Source: Erysipelatoclostridium sp. AM42-17 (GTDB taxonomy: Bacteria; Bacillota_I; Bacilli_A; Erysipelotrichales; Coprobacillaceae). From it: a stretch of DNA of 64,000 nucleotides. Positions 42,061-51,614 of the stretch are shown one piece after another (position 1 is the first letter of the stretch; every line of letters starts with the position of its first letter). The translations under genes and the position numbers were made by a program. The stretch covers positions 167,744 to 231,743 of the forward strand of contig NZ_QUIN01000001.1 of the NCBI RefSeq assembly GCF_003480255.1, written 5' to 3'. The notes below the pieces were generated by a model that worked only from the letters and a program-made list of their open reading frames with translations, was not told the origin of the DNA and did no database searches.

Positions 42061-42529
42061 CATAACTAAGGCATCCAATTTTTTTAAGTATTCGTTCTCG
42101 ACACGTAAGCGAAGGTTCTGAAGTTACAGTTCTTCGATCCTTTTCTGCATTTCTGACTGTGTCATTTCTTTCTTTTTGTTTGTCATGTTGTCCTCTTTTC
42201 TTTTCAACAATATTATACCCGTTTTCAACATAAGATTTAACCCAATTGGCCAATATTCCTCTACTTGATAAGCCAATATCAATAGCTACCGCTGTAATTG
42301 ATTCTCCATCGATAAGCACTCTTCTCAATGCTTTTTCTTTAAATTTGGGAGAATAATATCTGTTTCTATCTTTTCTAAGAACATCGAATCCATTTTTATC
42401 TATCAATCGTACAAGATATTCAATACCGTGCACATTGATATTATATTCAGTCGAAAGCATGTTTAATGTGTATCCCATTTTTCTTTTATTGTAAATTTCA
42501 ATTTTTTGTTCGTTTGTAAGTTTAGCCAT
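42031..42529 (-). pseudogene. IS3-family OrfA (HTH) pseudogene
   Basis: Begins MAKLTNEQKIEIYNKRKMG and has two helix-turn-helix-like segments (YTLNMLSTEYNINVHGIEYL and the second around ESITAVAIDIGLSSRGILAN). The coiled-coil end continues in another frame (MTQSEMQKRIEEL, then a TAA at 42124-42126, then LQNLRLRVENEYLKKLDALV). So it has one frameshift near 42186-42192 and one nonsense mutation. The DNA-binding subunit is therefore inactive. Confidence 0.8.
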
Positions 42530-42587
42530 AATAAAAAGTGAACCTCCTAAGTTGTCCAACTTTTTCGGTTCACTTCAAAAATCTGGA

Positions 42588-42938
42588 TTATTTATTATTT
42601 AAATCATTTAAAATACTTTCAATTTTATTTCCATATTCTAAAGAAGTATCTAAAACAAAATGAAGTTCAGGACATTTTCTTATTTTCAATTTTTTTGCTA
42701 ATTGTGATCGAATGAAGCCTTTTGATTTATCAAGAGCTTCCATCCCTTTTCTTTGATTATAATCCTTTCCTAAAAAAGTAACATATACTTTAGAAATTGA
42801 TAAATCAGTTGTTGTTTCAACAGCTGTAATTGTACATAAATTTAATTCCTTATTACGTACTTCATTTTGAAGAATTAAAGATAATTCTCGTAAAATATTG
42901 GCATTAATTCTTTCTGTTTTCAAAGACATATCATACAC
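42588..42938 (-). CDS. rbfA: Ribosome-binding factor A
   Basis: A 116-residue KH-fold factor needed for 16S rRNA 5' end maturation and 30S subunit assembly. SLKTERINANILRELSLILQ at the start and the LSISKVYVTFLG and RKCPELHFVLDTSLEYG segments are the family hallmarks. It starts five bases after infB. In Bacillus the next genes are truB and ribF; here a split terminator with the IS remnant ends the cluster. Confidence 0.94.
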   Translation of the reverse strand: MYDMSLKTERINANILRELSLILQNEVRNKELNLCTITAVETTTDLSISKVYVTFLGKDYNQRKGMEALDKSKGFIRSQLAKKLKIRKCPELHFVLDTSLEYGNKIESILNDLNNK

Positions 42939-42943
42939 CTCTT

Positions 42944-44788
42944 TTAATCACGAGCAACTTCTTCCATAATGTATCCTTCAACAATATCTCCTTCTTTAAT
43001 ATCGTTAAAGTTTTCAATACTTAATCCGCATTCAAATCCAGCATTAACTTCTTTTACATCATCTTTAAAACGACGTAATGATCCTAATTTACCTTCATAA
43101 ACGACAATACCATCTCTAATTAAACGGATACCACTATTTCTTTTAATTGAACCATCAGTAACATAACATCCTGCAATATTACCAACTTTACTTGCTTTGA
43201 TAACTTGTCTAATTTCTGCTTGTCCTGTAACAACTTCTTTTAATTCAGGAGCTAGCATACCCTTCATAGCAGTTTCAATTTCTTCTACCATTTTATAAAT
43301 AACATTGTGTAAACGAATTTCTACGCCTTCTTCGTCTGCTTTATTTCTAACTTTAGCATCAGGTCGTACATTGAATCCATAAATAATAGCTTGAGATGCA
43401 CTTGCTAAAATAACATCTGATTCAGAAATGGCACCTACTGTTGAACGGATAACATTAACTCTGACACCTTCAACTTCAATTTTTTCTAAAGATGCTTTTA
43501 CTGCTTCGGCAGTACCTTGAACATCAGCTTTAACTATAATATTTAAATCTTGAATTTGACCTTCTTTAATTTGTGAATATAAATCATCTAAAGACATAGC
43601 TGCGCCAGAGTTACGATCTTTTTCAATTTTAGCCTTCATACGTGTTTCACCAACACTACGCGCTTGTTTTTCTGATTCAAAAACCATAAACTTATCACCT
43701 GCAACTGGTACTTCATTTAAACCAGTAATTTCAACAGGAGTTCCAGGTAATGCTTCTTTGATAACACGTCCTCGATCATCAACCATTTGTCTAACACGAC
43801 CAAATGCAGTACCTACAACAATTGGATCACTTGCTCTTAGTGTCCCATTTTCAACTAATAAAGTTGCCACAGGACCACGTCCCTTATCTAATTTACCCTC
43901 AACAACTGTACCATATGCATAACGATTAGGATTTGCTTTTAAATCAGATAATTCAGCAACAATAGTAAGTGTTTCTAATAATGAGTCGATACCAATTCCT
44001 TTTTTAGCAGAGATTTCGCAATATACTGTATCTCCACCCCATTCTTCTGGTAATAATCCTTCTTCAGACATTTCACTTTTAATTCTTTCAGGATCAGCAC
44101 CTTCTTTATCAATCTTATTGATAGCTACAACAATAGGAACACCTGCAGCTTTAGCATGGTCAATTGCTTCTTTAGTTTGAGGCATAACACCATCATCAGC
44201 AGCAACAACAATAATAACAATATCAGTAACCTGAGCTCCACGAGCACGCATTGCTGTAAAGGCTTCATGCCCAGGTGTATCTAAAAATGTAACTTTACTT
44301 CCATTTACATCAACTTGGTATGCACCAATATGTTGTGTAATACCTCCAAATTCACCTTCAACAACTGCTGATTTACGAATTGTATCAAGTAGTGTTGTTT
44401 TACCATGGTCAACATGTCCCATAATTGTAACAACTGGACATCGAGGTTGTAAATCTTCCTCTTTGTCAACAATTTCAACATTTTCAAAATTAACTTCATC
44501 TACAGGAACATGTTTTTCACACTCTAAATTATATTCTAGACATATTAATTCTACTTGTTCATCTGTTAAAGTAGAATTAATTGTAACCATAATTCCTAAT
44601 AAAAATAGTACTTTAATGACATTAGCAGGAGTTTGACCAATTTTTTCAGCCAATTCACCAACAGTGATCCCTTCTTCGTAAGAAACCACACCATCTTTTA
44701 CAACTTTTTCTTCTTTCTTATGAGAAAAATTAGATTGTAATTGTTTCTTCTTAGGTGCACCTTTTTTCTTTTTGTTTTGTTTTGCCAT
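42944..44788 (-). CDS. infB: Translation initiation factor IF-2
   Basis: A 614-residue GTPase that places initiator tRNA on the 30S subunit. The N-terminal part is short (about 115 residues with a basic [11 protein letters not shown] stretch), as in many low-GC Bacillota. The G-domain motifs [19 protein letters not shown] and NKID are intact, and domains II to IV follow to the end [15 protein letters not shown]. Located between ylxQ and rbfA with 4-5 base gaps. Confidence 0.96.
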   Translation of the reverse strand: MAKQNKKKKGAPKKKQLQSNFSHKKEEKVVKDGVVSYEEGITVGELAEKIGQTPANVIKVLFLLGIMVTINSTLTDEQVELICLEYNLECEKHVPVDEVNFENVEIVDKEEDLQPRCPVVTIMGHVDHGKTTLLDTIRKSAVVEGEFGGITQHIGAYQVDVNGSKVTFLDTPGHEAFTAMRARGAQVTDIVIIVVAADDGVMPQTKEAIDHAKAAGVPIVVAINKIDKEGADPERIKSEMSEEGLLPEEWGGDTVYCEISAKKGIGIDSLLETLTIVAELSDLKANPNRYAYGTVVEGKLDKGRGPVATLLVENGTLRASDPIVVGTAFGRVRQMVDDRGRVIKEALPGTPVEITGLNEVPVAGDKFMVFESEKQARSVGETRMKAKIEKDRNSGAAMSLDDLYSQIKEGQIQDLNIIVKADVQGTAEAVKASLEKIEVEGVRVNVIRSTVGAISESDVILASASQAIIYGFNVRPDAKVRNKADEEGVEIRLHNVIYKMVEEIETAMKGMLAPELKEVVTGQAEIRQVIKASKVGNIAGCYVTDGSIKRNSGIRLIRDGIVVYEGKLGSLRRFKDDVKEVNAGFECGLSIENFNDIKEGDIVEGYIMEEVARD

Positions 44789-44792
44789 AAAA

Positions 44793-45089
44793 TCACCCTC
44801 CTATCTCATCTTTAATTTTCTTTGCAAAGCCTGCATTCGTAATTCCAACTGCTACTCGATTATATTTTCCAATAGCCCTTGATATACTTACTGTATCACC
44901 AATTAATACATAATCAACACCATAATATTGACATTTATCTGTAATCTTCTTTTTTGCATTTTCACTAGCATCTAAAGCAATAACTACAAAACATACATTT
45001 TTTGATTGGATACCTTTAATAAGAGTTTCTCCACTTACAGTTGAACGAGCACGTGTTGCTAATCCTAGTAAATTCAAATAATTATTCAT
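44793..45089 (-). CDS. L7Ae-family RNA-binding protein YlxQ
   Basis: A 98-residue L7Ae/L30e/S12e/Gadd45-fold protein. The pattern [21 protein letters not shown] and the [17 protein letters not shown] end match the YlxQ members of the nusA-infB operon. Such proteins bind kink-turn RNA; the in vivo target of YlxQ is unclear. It overlaps the end of rnpM by eight bases. Confidence 0.9.
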   Translation of the reverse strand: MNNYLNLLGLATRARSTVSGETLIKGIQSKNVCFVVIALDASENAKKKITDKCQYYGVDYVLIGDTVSISRAIGKYNRVAVGITNAGFAKKIKDEIGG

Positions 45090-45342
45090 CTTTACAATAT
45101 CCTTTCAATTCTTCAAATATTTCATTTGGAATTTCCACTTGTAAAGATCTTTCCAATAGCTTTTTCTTTTTAGCAAGATCAAGTGCTTCTTGACTACGTT
45201 TTAAATATGCACCACGACCATTCATTTTACCTGTAGGATCAACAAATACTTCTCCTTCTTTATTACGAACAATACGAATTAGATCTTTTTTTGGTAATTG
45301 TTCTTGCGTTGCAAGACATTTTCTCAAAGGAATTTTGCGCAT
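45082..45342 (-). CDS. rnpM: RNase P modulator RnpM (YlxR)
   Basis: An 86-residue YlxR-domain protein. The RKIPLRKCLATQEQLPKKDLIRIVRN and DPTGKMNGRGAYLKR segments are the conserved family signatures. YlxR/RnpM binds RNA and modulates RNase P in Bacillus. Located between nusA and ylxQ, as is standard. Confidence 0.9.
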   Translation of the reverse strand: MRKIPLRKCLATQEQLPKKDLIRIVRNKEGEVFVDPTGKMNGRGAYLKRSQEALDLAKKKKLLERSLQVEIPNEIFEELKGYCKDE

Positions 45343-45353
45343 ATTTTTACTCC

Positions 45354-46664
45354 TTAATCCTCATCATAATATTTGTCGTATTCATCATAATCAATGTCTT
45401 CATCATATTTACTATAATCATCATCTTCATAATCATAGTCATCTTCGTCATCGTAATCATCTTGATGTACATTTTCTTGTAATGATTCTGCTTCTTCAGT
45501 TTCCTCAACAGCTTCATTTGCACCGTTAGCTTCTTGAGATGTTTCCATCATTTCTTGGGCAAATTCTTCTTGGAAATCATCATCAACTGGAGCTTCTTCT
45601 TGTTTTTCTACAACTAAACCTAATTCGTTAGCTTCACTAAATGATTTGATATCAATTTTCCATCCAGTTAAACGAACTGCTAAACGTGCATTTTGTCCAC
45701 GTTTACCAATAGCTAATGATAATTGATCATCAGGTACAATCACTAATGCACTATGTTCTTCTTCGTTAATTGTAACTGACATAACAGTAGAAGGACTTAA
45801 CGCATGAGAAATAAAGACAACTGGATCACTAGACCATTCAATAATATCAATCATTTCACCATTTAATTCATCAACAACATTTTTTACACGTGATCCCTTA
45901 GGACCTACACATGAACCGATTGGATCAATGTTTTCATCTTGTGTATAGACAGCCACTTTGCTTCTTTCTCCAGGTTCACGAGAAACAGATTTAATCTCAA
46001 CTGTTCCTTCATAAACTTCTGGAACTTCTAATTCAAATAGACGTTTTACAAAATGAGGATCCGTACGACTTACAACGATATGTGTTCCTTTTGTACCACG
46101 ATCAACATCACTTACATATACTTTTACATGTTGTCCTTCAGTTAATCTTTCTCCTGGAATTTGTTGGTTTGATCCTAAAAATGCTCCAGTTTTTCCAATA
46201 TTAATAATAGCAAATTTAGGTTCAACGCGTTCTACTACACCAGTGATAATATCATCCTTTTTATCAGCAAATTCATTATATAATGTTTCTTTTTCAGTTT
46301 CTCGTATTTTTTGTCTAAACAATTGTTTTGTTTGAATTGCTGCTAAACGTCCAATATGATCAACATCTGCTTCAGTTTCGATGATATCTCCTACTTTATA
46401 ATTACTATTAATTTCATGAGCTTCATCTAAAGAAACTTCTAAATCTTCATCTTGTAAATCATCTACAACAGTTCTAATTTCAAAAAGTCTGAATTTACCT
46501 GTCTTTTCATTAATTTCAACTCTTACATTTGCTTCAGAATTCATATAATTTTTCTTATATGCTTTAGCAATTGATTCTTTAAGCATTTCTAAAAAGACAT
46601 CTTTTTCAATTCCTTTTTCTTCAATCAATAAATTTAATGCATCCATGAATTTTTTACTAGCCAC
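45354..46664 (-). CDS. nusA: Transcription factor NusA with acidic Asp/Tyr tail
   Basis: 436 residues; typical Bacillota NusA is about 350-390. The N-terminal RNAP-binding domain, S1 (GVVERVEPKFAIINIGKTGA), KH1 and KH2 (DPIGSCVGPKGSRVKNVV, LAIGKRGQNARLAVRLTGWKI) are all intact. From about residue 345 a Glu/Gln-rich linker leads into an extreme Asp/Tyr-rich tail (DDYDDEDDYDYEDDDYSKYD and on). The tail resembles, in charge only, the acidic repeats of proteobacterial NusA. It follows rimP and leads the rnpM-ylxQ-infB-rbfA genes. Confidence 0.94.
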   Translation of the reverse strand: MASKKFMDALNLLIEEKGIEKDVFLEMLKESIAKAYKKNYMNSEANVRVEINEKTGKFRLFEIRTVVDDLQDEDLEVSLDEAHEINSNYKVGDIIETEADVDHIGRLAAIQTKQLFRQKIRETEKETLYNEFADKKDDIITGVVERVEPKFAIINIGKTGAFLGSNQQIPGERLTEGQHVKVYVSDVDRGTKGTHIVVSRTDPHFVKRLFELEVPEVYEGTVEIKSVSREPGERSKVAVYTQDENIDPIGSCVGPKGSRVKNVVDELNGEMIDIIEWSSDPVVFISHALSPSTVMSVTINEEEHSALVIVPDDQLSLAIGKRGQNARLAVRLTGWKIDIKSFSEANELGLVVEKQEEAPVDDDFQEEFAQEMMETSQEANGANEAVEETEEAESLQENVHQDDYDDEDDYDYEDDDYSKYDEDIDYDEYDKYYDED

Positions 46665-46676
46665 TTTATAATCCTC

Positions 46677-47144
46677 CTAAAATTTCACAGCTAATCTAAT
46701 AAATTGAATATTACTATAATCTACGTTTACTCGTTTTTTAATATTTTTAACCAAATATTCAAATTCTAAATTTGTTCCATCAATTGTTTTCAAATATCCT
46801 TCAACTTCATCTAATCCAGCAATGGGGTTTTTAAATTTAGCGTAAACATAACTTCCTACTGATTTTTCAACTTGTTCAAAAGTTTTTAAAGGTTTTTCAA
46901 TTCCAGGTGATGAAACTTCTAAATAATACTCATCCTTAATTGGATCCGTTTCATCTAACTTCTCACTAATTGCTTCACTAACAGCCACACAAGTATCCAT
47001 ATCTAGATACCCTTCATTTTTTTCAATATAAATACGTAAATACATTTCATTTTGTTCTTTAACATATTCCATATCATCTAAATAACAATCATGTTGTTCA
47101 ACTAACGGTAAAATCATTTCTTTAATTTTCTCTAGTAGTTCCAC
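46677..47144 (-). CDS. rimP: Ribosome maturation factor RimP
   Basis: 155 residues. The DMEYVKEQNEMYLRIYIEKNEG segment and the central ISEKLDETDPIKDEYYLEVSSPGIEKPLK motif are hallmark RimP sequence. It binds the 30S precursor during assembly. The start is the GTG at 47144, chosen because AGAGGTGA precedes it; an in-frame TTG six codons earlier would put the RBS inside the gene. First gene of the rimP-nusA-rnpM-ylxQ-infB-rbfA operon. Confidence 0.93.
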   Translation of the reverse strand: MELLEKIKEMILPLVEQHDCYLDDMEYVKEQNEMYLRIYIEKNEGYLDMDTCVAVSEAISEKLDETDPIKDEYYLEVSSPGIEKPLKTFEQVEKSVGSYVYAKFKNPIAGLDEVEGYLKTIDGTNLEFEYLVKNIKKRVNVDYSNIQFIRLAVKF

Positions 47145-47169
47145 TTTTTCACCTCTATTCAATAATAAA

Positions 47170-47187
47170 GAGTGGGTCTCCCCACTC
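47170..47187 (-). terminator. Terminator or attenuator between polC and rimP
   Basis: 7-bp GC-rich stem GAGTGGG (47170-47176) / CCCACTC (47181-47187), loop TCTC, followed on the minus strand by TTTATTATT. Could limit read-through from polC. Confidence 0.65.
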
Positions 47188-47242
47188 GTTTCTCTGAAAC
47201 TAAAATTAGTTTATCATATCTATTTAATTTTAGCAAGTTTAT

Positions 47243-50200
47243 CTAAAATAAAGATAATTGATTTTCTTCTTGCATTCCCTCAAAAACACCCATTTTAGTG
47301 AGTAATTTTATATGAGAGTTATTAAGTTTCGTTCTTTTAATAACATCCTCTTTAGAGATAAAATGATTAACTTTTCTTGCTTCAATGACTGTTTTTGCTA
47401 CAGACTCACCTAATGAATCAACTGAAGAAAATGGTGGAATCAAACCCTTATCATCATAAGGGTCTAAAATAAAGTTTGTTGCATCCGATAATTCTAAATT
47501 AATTGGATTAAAATGGTATCCTCTTTCTATCATTTCTAGAGCAATTTCAAAAACATCCCATAACCCTTCTTCTTTATTTGAAGCTTGATGATTAGCCTTA
47601 AGTTCTTCTATCTCTTTTCTTCTCGCCATGATAGCTTCTTTACCAGCAACTAAAGTTTCTATTTCGTAAAAATCACAACGAGTTGTAAAATATACAGCAT
47701 AATACTCAAGTGGATAATAAAGTTTCCACCAAGCTACACGAATAGCTGATAATACATAAGCAACAGCGTGTGCCTTAGGGAACATGTACTTGATCTTTTT
47801 ACATGAATCAATATACCACTGTGGTACGTTGTATTGTTTCATTAATTCTTCATATTTCTTTTCAGGGAAAACGGCTGGTGATTTTCCTTTACGAACACAT
47901 TCCATAATATCAAATGCATCTTTATTAGGTAGACCTTTTTCAATTAAGTAAACCATAATATCATCACGACATCCAATAACTTCTTTTAAAGTACAAGTTC
48001 CATTTTTAATTAATGTTTCAGCATTACCTAAATATACATCTGTACCATGTGATAACCCTGAAATAATGACCAAGTCATTAAACGTTTGTGGTTTTGTTTG
48101 ATCTAACATTCCTCTTACGAAAGTTGTACCAAATTCAGGAAGACCTAAAGCACCATTTTTACAGTTAATAAAACTTAAATCACAACCTAGCGCCTCACTG
48201 CTTGTAAATAAACTCATGACCTTCTTATCATTAGTTGGTATCGTTTTAGGATCAACACCTGTTAAATCTTGTAACATACGAATAACTGTAGGATCAACAT
48301 GCCCTAAAATATCAAACTTTAATACATTATCATGTATCGCATGGAAGTCAAAATGGGTTGTTCGCCACTCTGCTGATAGATCATCAGCAGGATACTGATA
48401 AGGTGTAAAATCGAAAACATCATAATCACGAGGTATAACAATAATTCCACCTGGATGTTGTCCAGTCGTTCTTTTTACACCGCCACATCCTTCAGCAATT
48501 CTTTCGAGTTCTGCACTTCTAATTTGATTATCAATACCTAATGTTTCAGCATATCCTTTTGCATATCCATAGGCTGTTTTTTCAGCAACGGTGGAAATCG
48601 TTCCGGCTCTAAAAACGTGGTCTTCACCAAAAATAGTTTTAGTAAAAGCATGTGCCTTTGCCTGATATGCACCAGAGAAATTTAAATCTATATCGGGTAC
48701 CTTATCTGCATTAAACCCCAAGAAAGTTTCAAAAGGAATATTATGACCTTCTCCTTTCATCATTTGATGACAATGTGGACATTCTTTATCTTCTAAGTCA
48801 TAGCCATCAGCAATAACCCCTTCATCTAAAAACTCACTATAACCACAATGTAAACAAACATAATGTGGTGGTAAAGGATTAACCTCAGTAATGCCCGCCA
48901 TAGTAGCAACAAATGAAGAACCTACTGAACCCCTTGATCCTACCAGATAACCATCGTCATTAGATTTCTTTACTAGTAAATGGGATATGTAATAAATAAC
49001 CCCAAATCCATGTTTAATAATGTTACTTAATTCTTTTTCTAATCTTTTTTCAACAATAGTAGGTAATTTTTCACCATATAGTTTATGCGCTGTTTCATAA
49101 CATATTTTCGTCAAATTCTCATCAGCATTATCAATCTTAGGAGTAAACAAATGATCATGTACAGGTCTAATTTCTTCAACCATATCTGCTATCTTATTTG
49201 TATTTTCAACCACATATTGATATGCATCTTGTGGAGATAAATATGGATAACATGTTAGCATTTCATCTGTAGTGCGTAAATATTGATAAGGTGTAAAAGC
49301 GCGTGGATTTCTACGATTACACAATGGATGCGCGCGATGCCCTATTCCAATTTTTGGCTGCGAAATGAAAACATCTCGATAAATCTTATCCTTCTTTTCT
49401 AAAAAGTGAACATCACCCGTAGCTACAACGATTTTATTCAGTTTTTTTGCCGTTTCAATAAGACGAAGAATAGAATCTATCAAATCATCTTGATTTTCAA
49501 TTTGTCCTCTGTCTATCAAATGATAATAGTCATCTAATGGTTGGATTTCAACATAGTCATAGAACTGTAATAATGATTCTAAACGTTCTTGCGATTGATT
49601 CATTGCAGCTTCAAAGACGTCTGAGCGATAACAACTTGTTCCATAAAGCAAGCCTTCTCGATAAAATTCCAAACGTTCTTTAGGAATTCTAGAACCGTCA
49701 TGGAAATAAGTTGTATTAGCCTCAGATACAATCTTAAACATATTTTTTAAACCAACTTTATTTAAAGCAATAGCTGTCATATGATATGGGAAAACAATTT
49801 TATATGCATCATCTTTTTGTAATTTATTTAAATCTAGTAAATTATATTTATTATCTTGCATAATTTGATGAAGCATCATTGTTAAAACACTTCCTAATAC
49901 TTCTGCGTCATAATCAGCTCTATGTGCTACCTCATCATCATAAGCAACACGATAAACACGACATACAGCACCTAATCGATACGATTTCATTGGTTTCATA
50001 ATTGCTCTAGCCAGAGCTAAAGAATCAATAATAGGATTATTGATAGTAGGCATTTGATTACGTTTTAAATTTTCATTTAAAAAACCAATGTCAAATTTTG
50101 CATTATGAGCAACTAAAATACAATCACTAAAAAAATCTAAAATTTGAGGTAAAAATTCTTTAATTGTCGGTGCATTTGAGACCATCTCATTAGTAATATT

Positions 50201-51556
50201 AGTTAAGTTGCTAATACGAGTAGAGATTTCTTTACCTGGATTGATAAAACTCTGTAAACGATCAATAACTTCTCCATTTTTAATTTTAACTGCACCAAAT
50301 TCTGTAATTCCATCATGAACAACAGAAAAACCTGTTGTTTCCAAATCGAAAGATACATAGGTTGCATCTTCTATCGACATATCACGCTCGTTAAAAACAA
50401 TATCAAAATAAGGTTCAATCATATTTAATTCAACCCCATAGATCATTTTAATCCCAGCCTTTGAACTTGCAATTTGAGCTTCTGGAAAAGATTGAACATT
50501 ACCATGATCAGTAACCGCAATTGCCTTATGTCCCCAAGAGGCAACGGCATTAATATAGTCAGTAATCGTACCAATTCCATCCATCGCTGACATTTTAGAA
50601 TGTGTATGCAATTCTACTCTCTTCTTTTCAGCAGAGTCCTTACGATGTTGCGGTGATTTTATAATTTCAACTTCATTTGCCATTATGACCATCTCACGAG
50701 CAAAACTATCCAGTCTTGTTTCACCTCTTACTTTAACCCATACTTTACCTTTACCAATTGACTTAAGATCTTCAATTGTATTAGAAGAATTGTTTTCAAA
50801 ACGTTTTACCATAATAGAGTTTGTATAATCTGTTACCCACAACGTCTGAATATGTTTTCCAGCTCTTGTTTTAATCATATCCACTTTAAAAACATATCCC
50901 CGTATAACACAATTTTTTTCCATCGTATTATTATCAATTTCTTCAATTTTCATTTCTCTCGCTTCACCACGTTTATAACGACGCTTATAATCAAATTGTG
51001 GTGTTGGTTTGGGTTCTTCTTTTTTTAACGTCTGTAAATCAACTTTTACAGGCTCATAAACTTCCATTTCCTCTTTTAAATCATTAAATTCAGTATTATC
51101 TTGATTGATATAGAATTTAATTTTTTTATCAATCCCAATTTTTGCTAATTCATTGCTAAAAACAGCATACATCTTTTGATATTGCTCAAGTTGGATTTCA
51201 TTTAATACTGCTACAGTGACAATATCATCAATTTTAAAATTTTCTATGCTAAGAGTTGAGCAAATAGGATAATTTAGTTTTAAATTTTCAATCATATACC
51301 CTAAATACAACGACCAATCACACTGTGTTACATCTACATCTTGATAATGCAAATAAAACTCTGCAGGATAAGGAAAATGTTTTAGTCCTTGATAAAGAAG
51401 CTGAAATTCATCAAAAGGAATAAAAGACTTACTTTCAATATAAAAAGAGTAATGACTATTTTTATGAACAATAACCTTATCTAAAGAAGCATGTAACAAT
51501 TCCGTTACTTGCTCAGTTATATTTAAATTTTCTAATAATATAATTAACTTATTCAT
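47243..51556 (-). CDS. polC: DNA polymerase III alpha subunit, PolC type
   Basis: The replicative polymerase of low-GC Gram-positives, 1437 residues as in Bacillus. An OB domain (about 215-300) is followed by the PHP domain start ELHTHSKMSAMDGIG. An inserted DEDDh proofreading exonuclease has YVSFDLETTGF and HRADYDAEV. The C-family polymerase palm has PDIDLNFSGAYQ, preceded by the zinc-binding CLHCGYSEF and CPHCHQMM, then HPGGIIVIP and the thumb and helix-hairpin-helix. It lies between rseP and rimP, with proS absent from its usual place upstream. Confidence 0.97.
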   Translation of the reverse strand: MNKLIILLENLNITEQVTELLHASLDKVIVHKNSHYSFYIESKSFIPFDEFQLLYQGLKHFPYPAEFYLHYQDVDVTQCDWSLYLGYMIENLKLNYPICSTLSIENFKIDDIVTVAVLNEIQLEQYQKMYAVFSNELAKIGIDKKIKFYINQDNTEFNDLKEEMEVYEPVKVDLQTLKKEEPKPTPQFDYKRRYKRGEAREMKIEEIDNNTMEKNCVIRGYVFKVDMIKTRAGKHIQTLWVTDYTNSIMVKRFENNSSNTIEDLKSIGKGKVWVKVRGETRLDSFAREMVIMANEVEIIKSPQHRKDSAEKKRVELHTHSKMSAMDGIGTITDYINAVASWGHKAIAVTDHGNVQSFPEAQIASSKAGIKMIYGVELNMIEPYFDIVFNERDMSIEDATYVSFDLETTGFSVVHDGITEFGAVKIKNGEVIDRLQSFINPGKEISTRISNLTNITNEMVSNAPTIKEFLPQILDFFSDCILVAHNAKFDIGFLNENLKRNQMPTINNPIIDSLALARAIMKPMKSYRLGAVCRVYRVAYDDEVAHRADYDAEVLGSVLTMMLHQIMQDNKYNLLDLNKLQKDDAYKIVFPYHMTAIALNKVGLKNMFKIVSEANTTYFHDGSRIPKERLEFYREGLLYGTSCYRSDVFEAAMNQSQERLESLLQFYDYVEIQPLDDYYHLIDRGQIENQDDLIDSILRLIETAKKLNKIVVATGDVHFLEKKDKIYRDVFISQPKIGIGHRAHPLCNRRNPRAFTPYQYLRTTDEMLTCYPYLSPQDAYQYVVENTNKIADMVEEIRPVHDHLFTPKIDNADENLTKICYETAHKLYGEKLPTIVEKRLEKELSNIIKHGFGVIYYISHLLVKKSNDDGYLVGSRGSVGSSFVATMAGITEVNPLPPHYVCLHCGYSEFLDEGVIADGYDLEDKECPHCHQMMKGEGHNIPFETFLGFNADKVPDIDLNFSGAYQAKAHAFTKTIFGEDHVFRAGTISTVAEKTAYGYAKGYAETLGIDNQIRSAELERIAEGCGGVKRTTGQHPGGIIVIPRDYDVFDFTPYQYPADDLSAEWRTTHFDFHAIHDNVLKFDILGHVDPTVIRMLQDLTGVDPKTIPTNDKKVMSLFTSSEALGCDLSFINCKNGALGLPEFGTTFVRGMLDQTKPQTFNDLVIISGLSHGTDVYLGNAETLIKNGTCTLKEVIGCRDDIMVYLIEKGLPNKDAFDIMECVRKGKSPAVFPEKKYEELMKQYNVPQWYIDSCKKIKYMFPKAHAVAYVLSAIRVAWWKLYYPLEYYAVYFTTRCDFYEIETLVAGKEAIMARRKEIEELKANHQASNKEEGLWDVFEIALEMIERGYHFNPINLELSDATNFILDPYDDKGLIPPFSSVDSLGESVAKTVIEARKVNHFISKEDVIKRTKLNNSHIKLLTKMGVFEGMQEENQLSLF

Positions 51557-51587
51557 GTCTTCACCTCAAGTCTAAAAATGATTATAA

Positions 51588-51614
51588 CATAAAAAAGGGA
51601 TCATTTAATCCCTT
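51588..51614 (-). terminator. rseP terminator
   Basis: Stem AAGGGAT (51595-51601) / ATCCCTT (51608-51614) with T6 on the minus strand. The rseP stop overlaps it. Confidence 0.75.

Larger units (their letters stand above)
41100..42572 (-). mobile_element. Decayed IS3-family element
   Basis: A 1473-bp element bounded by imperfect inverted repeats: TGAACCGACTTTGTTGGACA at the left and the complement of TGAACCGAAAAAGTTGGACA at the right. Both run TG..CA outward. Two consecutive minus-strand transposase frames (OrfA, OrfB) are disrupted by at least three frameshifts and one stop. No clear target duplication is seen (flanks TAC and CTT). IS3-family by OrfA/OrfB order and DDE motifs. Confidence 0.85.
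41076..42596 (-). terminator. rbfA terminator split by an IS element
   Basis: The minus-strand left arm TCTGGATTTTTTATT (41076-41090) and the right arm AATAAATAATCCAGA (42582-42596) pair over 15 bp with one mismatch. The IS at 41100-42572 sits in the loop between them. The rbfA stop (42588-42590) is inside the stem, as in other terminators here. Confidence 0.7.

Noticed and set aside
42186-42192. Programmed -1 frameshift between OrfA and OrfB of the IS element
   Set aside because: Besides the frame change there is an in-frame stop at 42124-42126 and two further deletions in OrfB, so simple programmed frameshifting cannot restore a product.
45291-45529. Plus-strand open frames rich in His, Ile or Val opposite the 3' end of nusA
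   Set aside because: They are the antisense shadow of the repetitive Asp/Tyr codons of the NusA tail, without RBS or conserved sequence.
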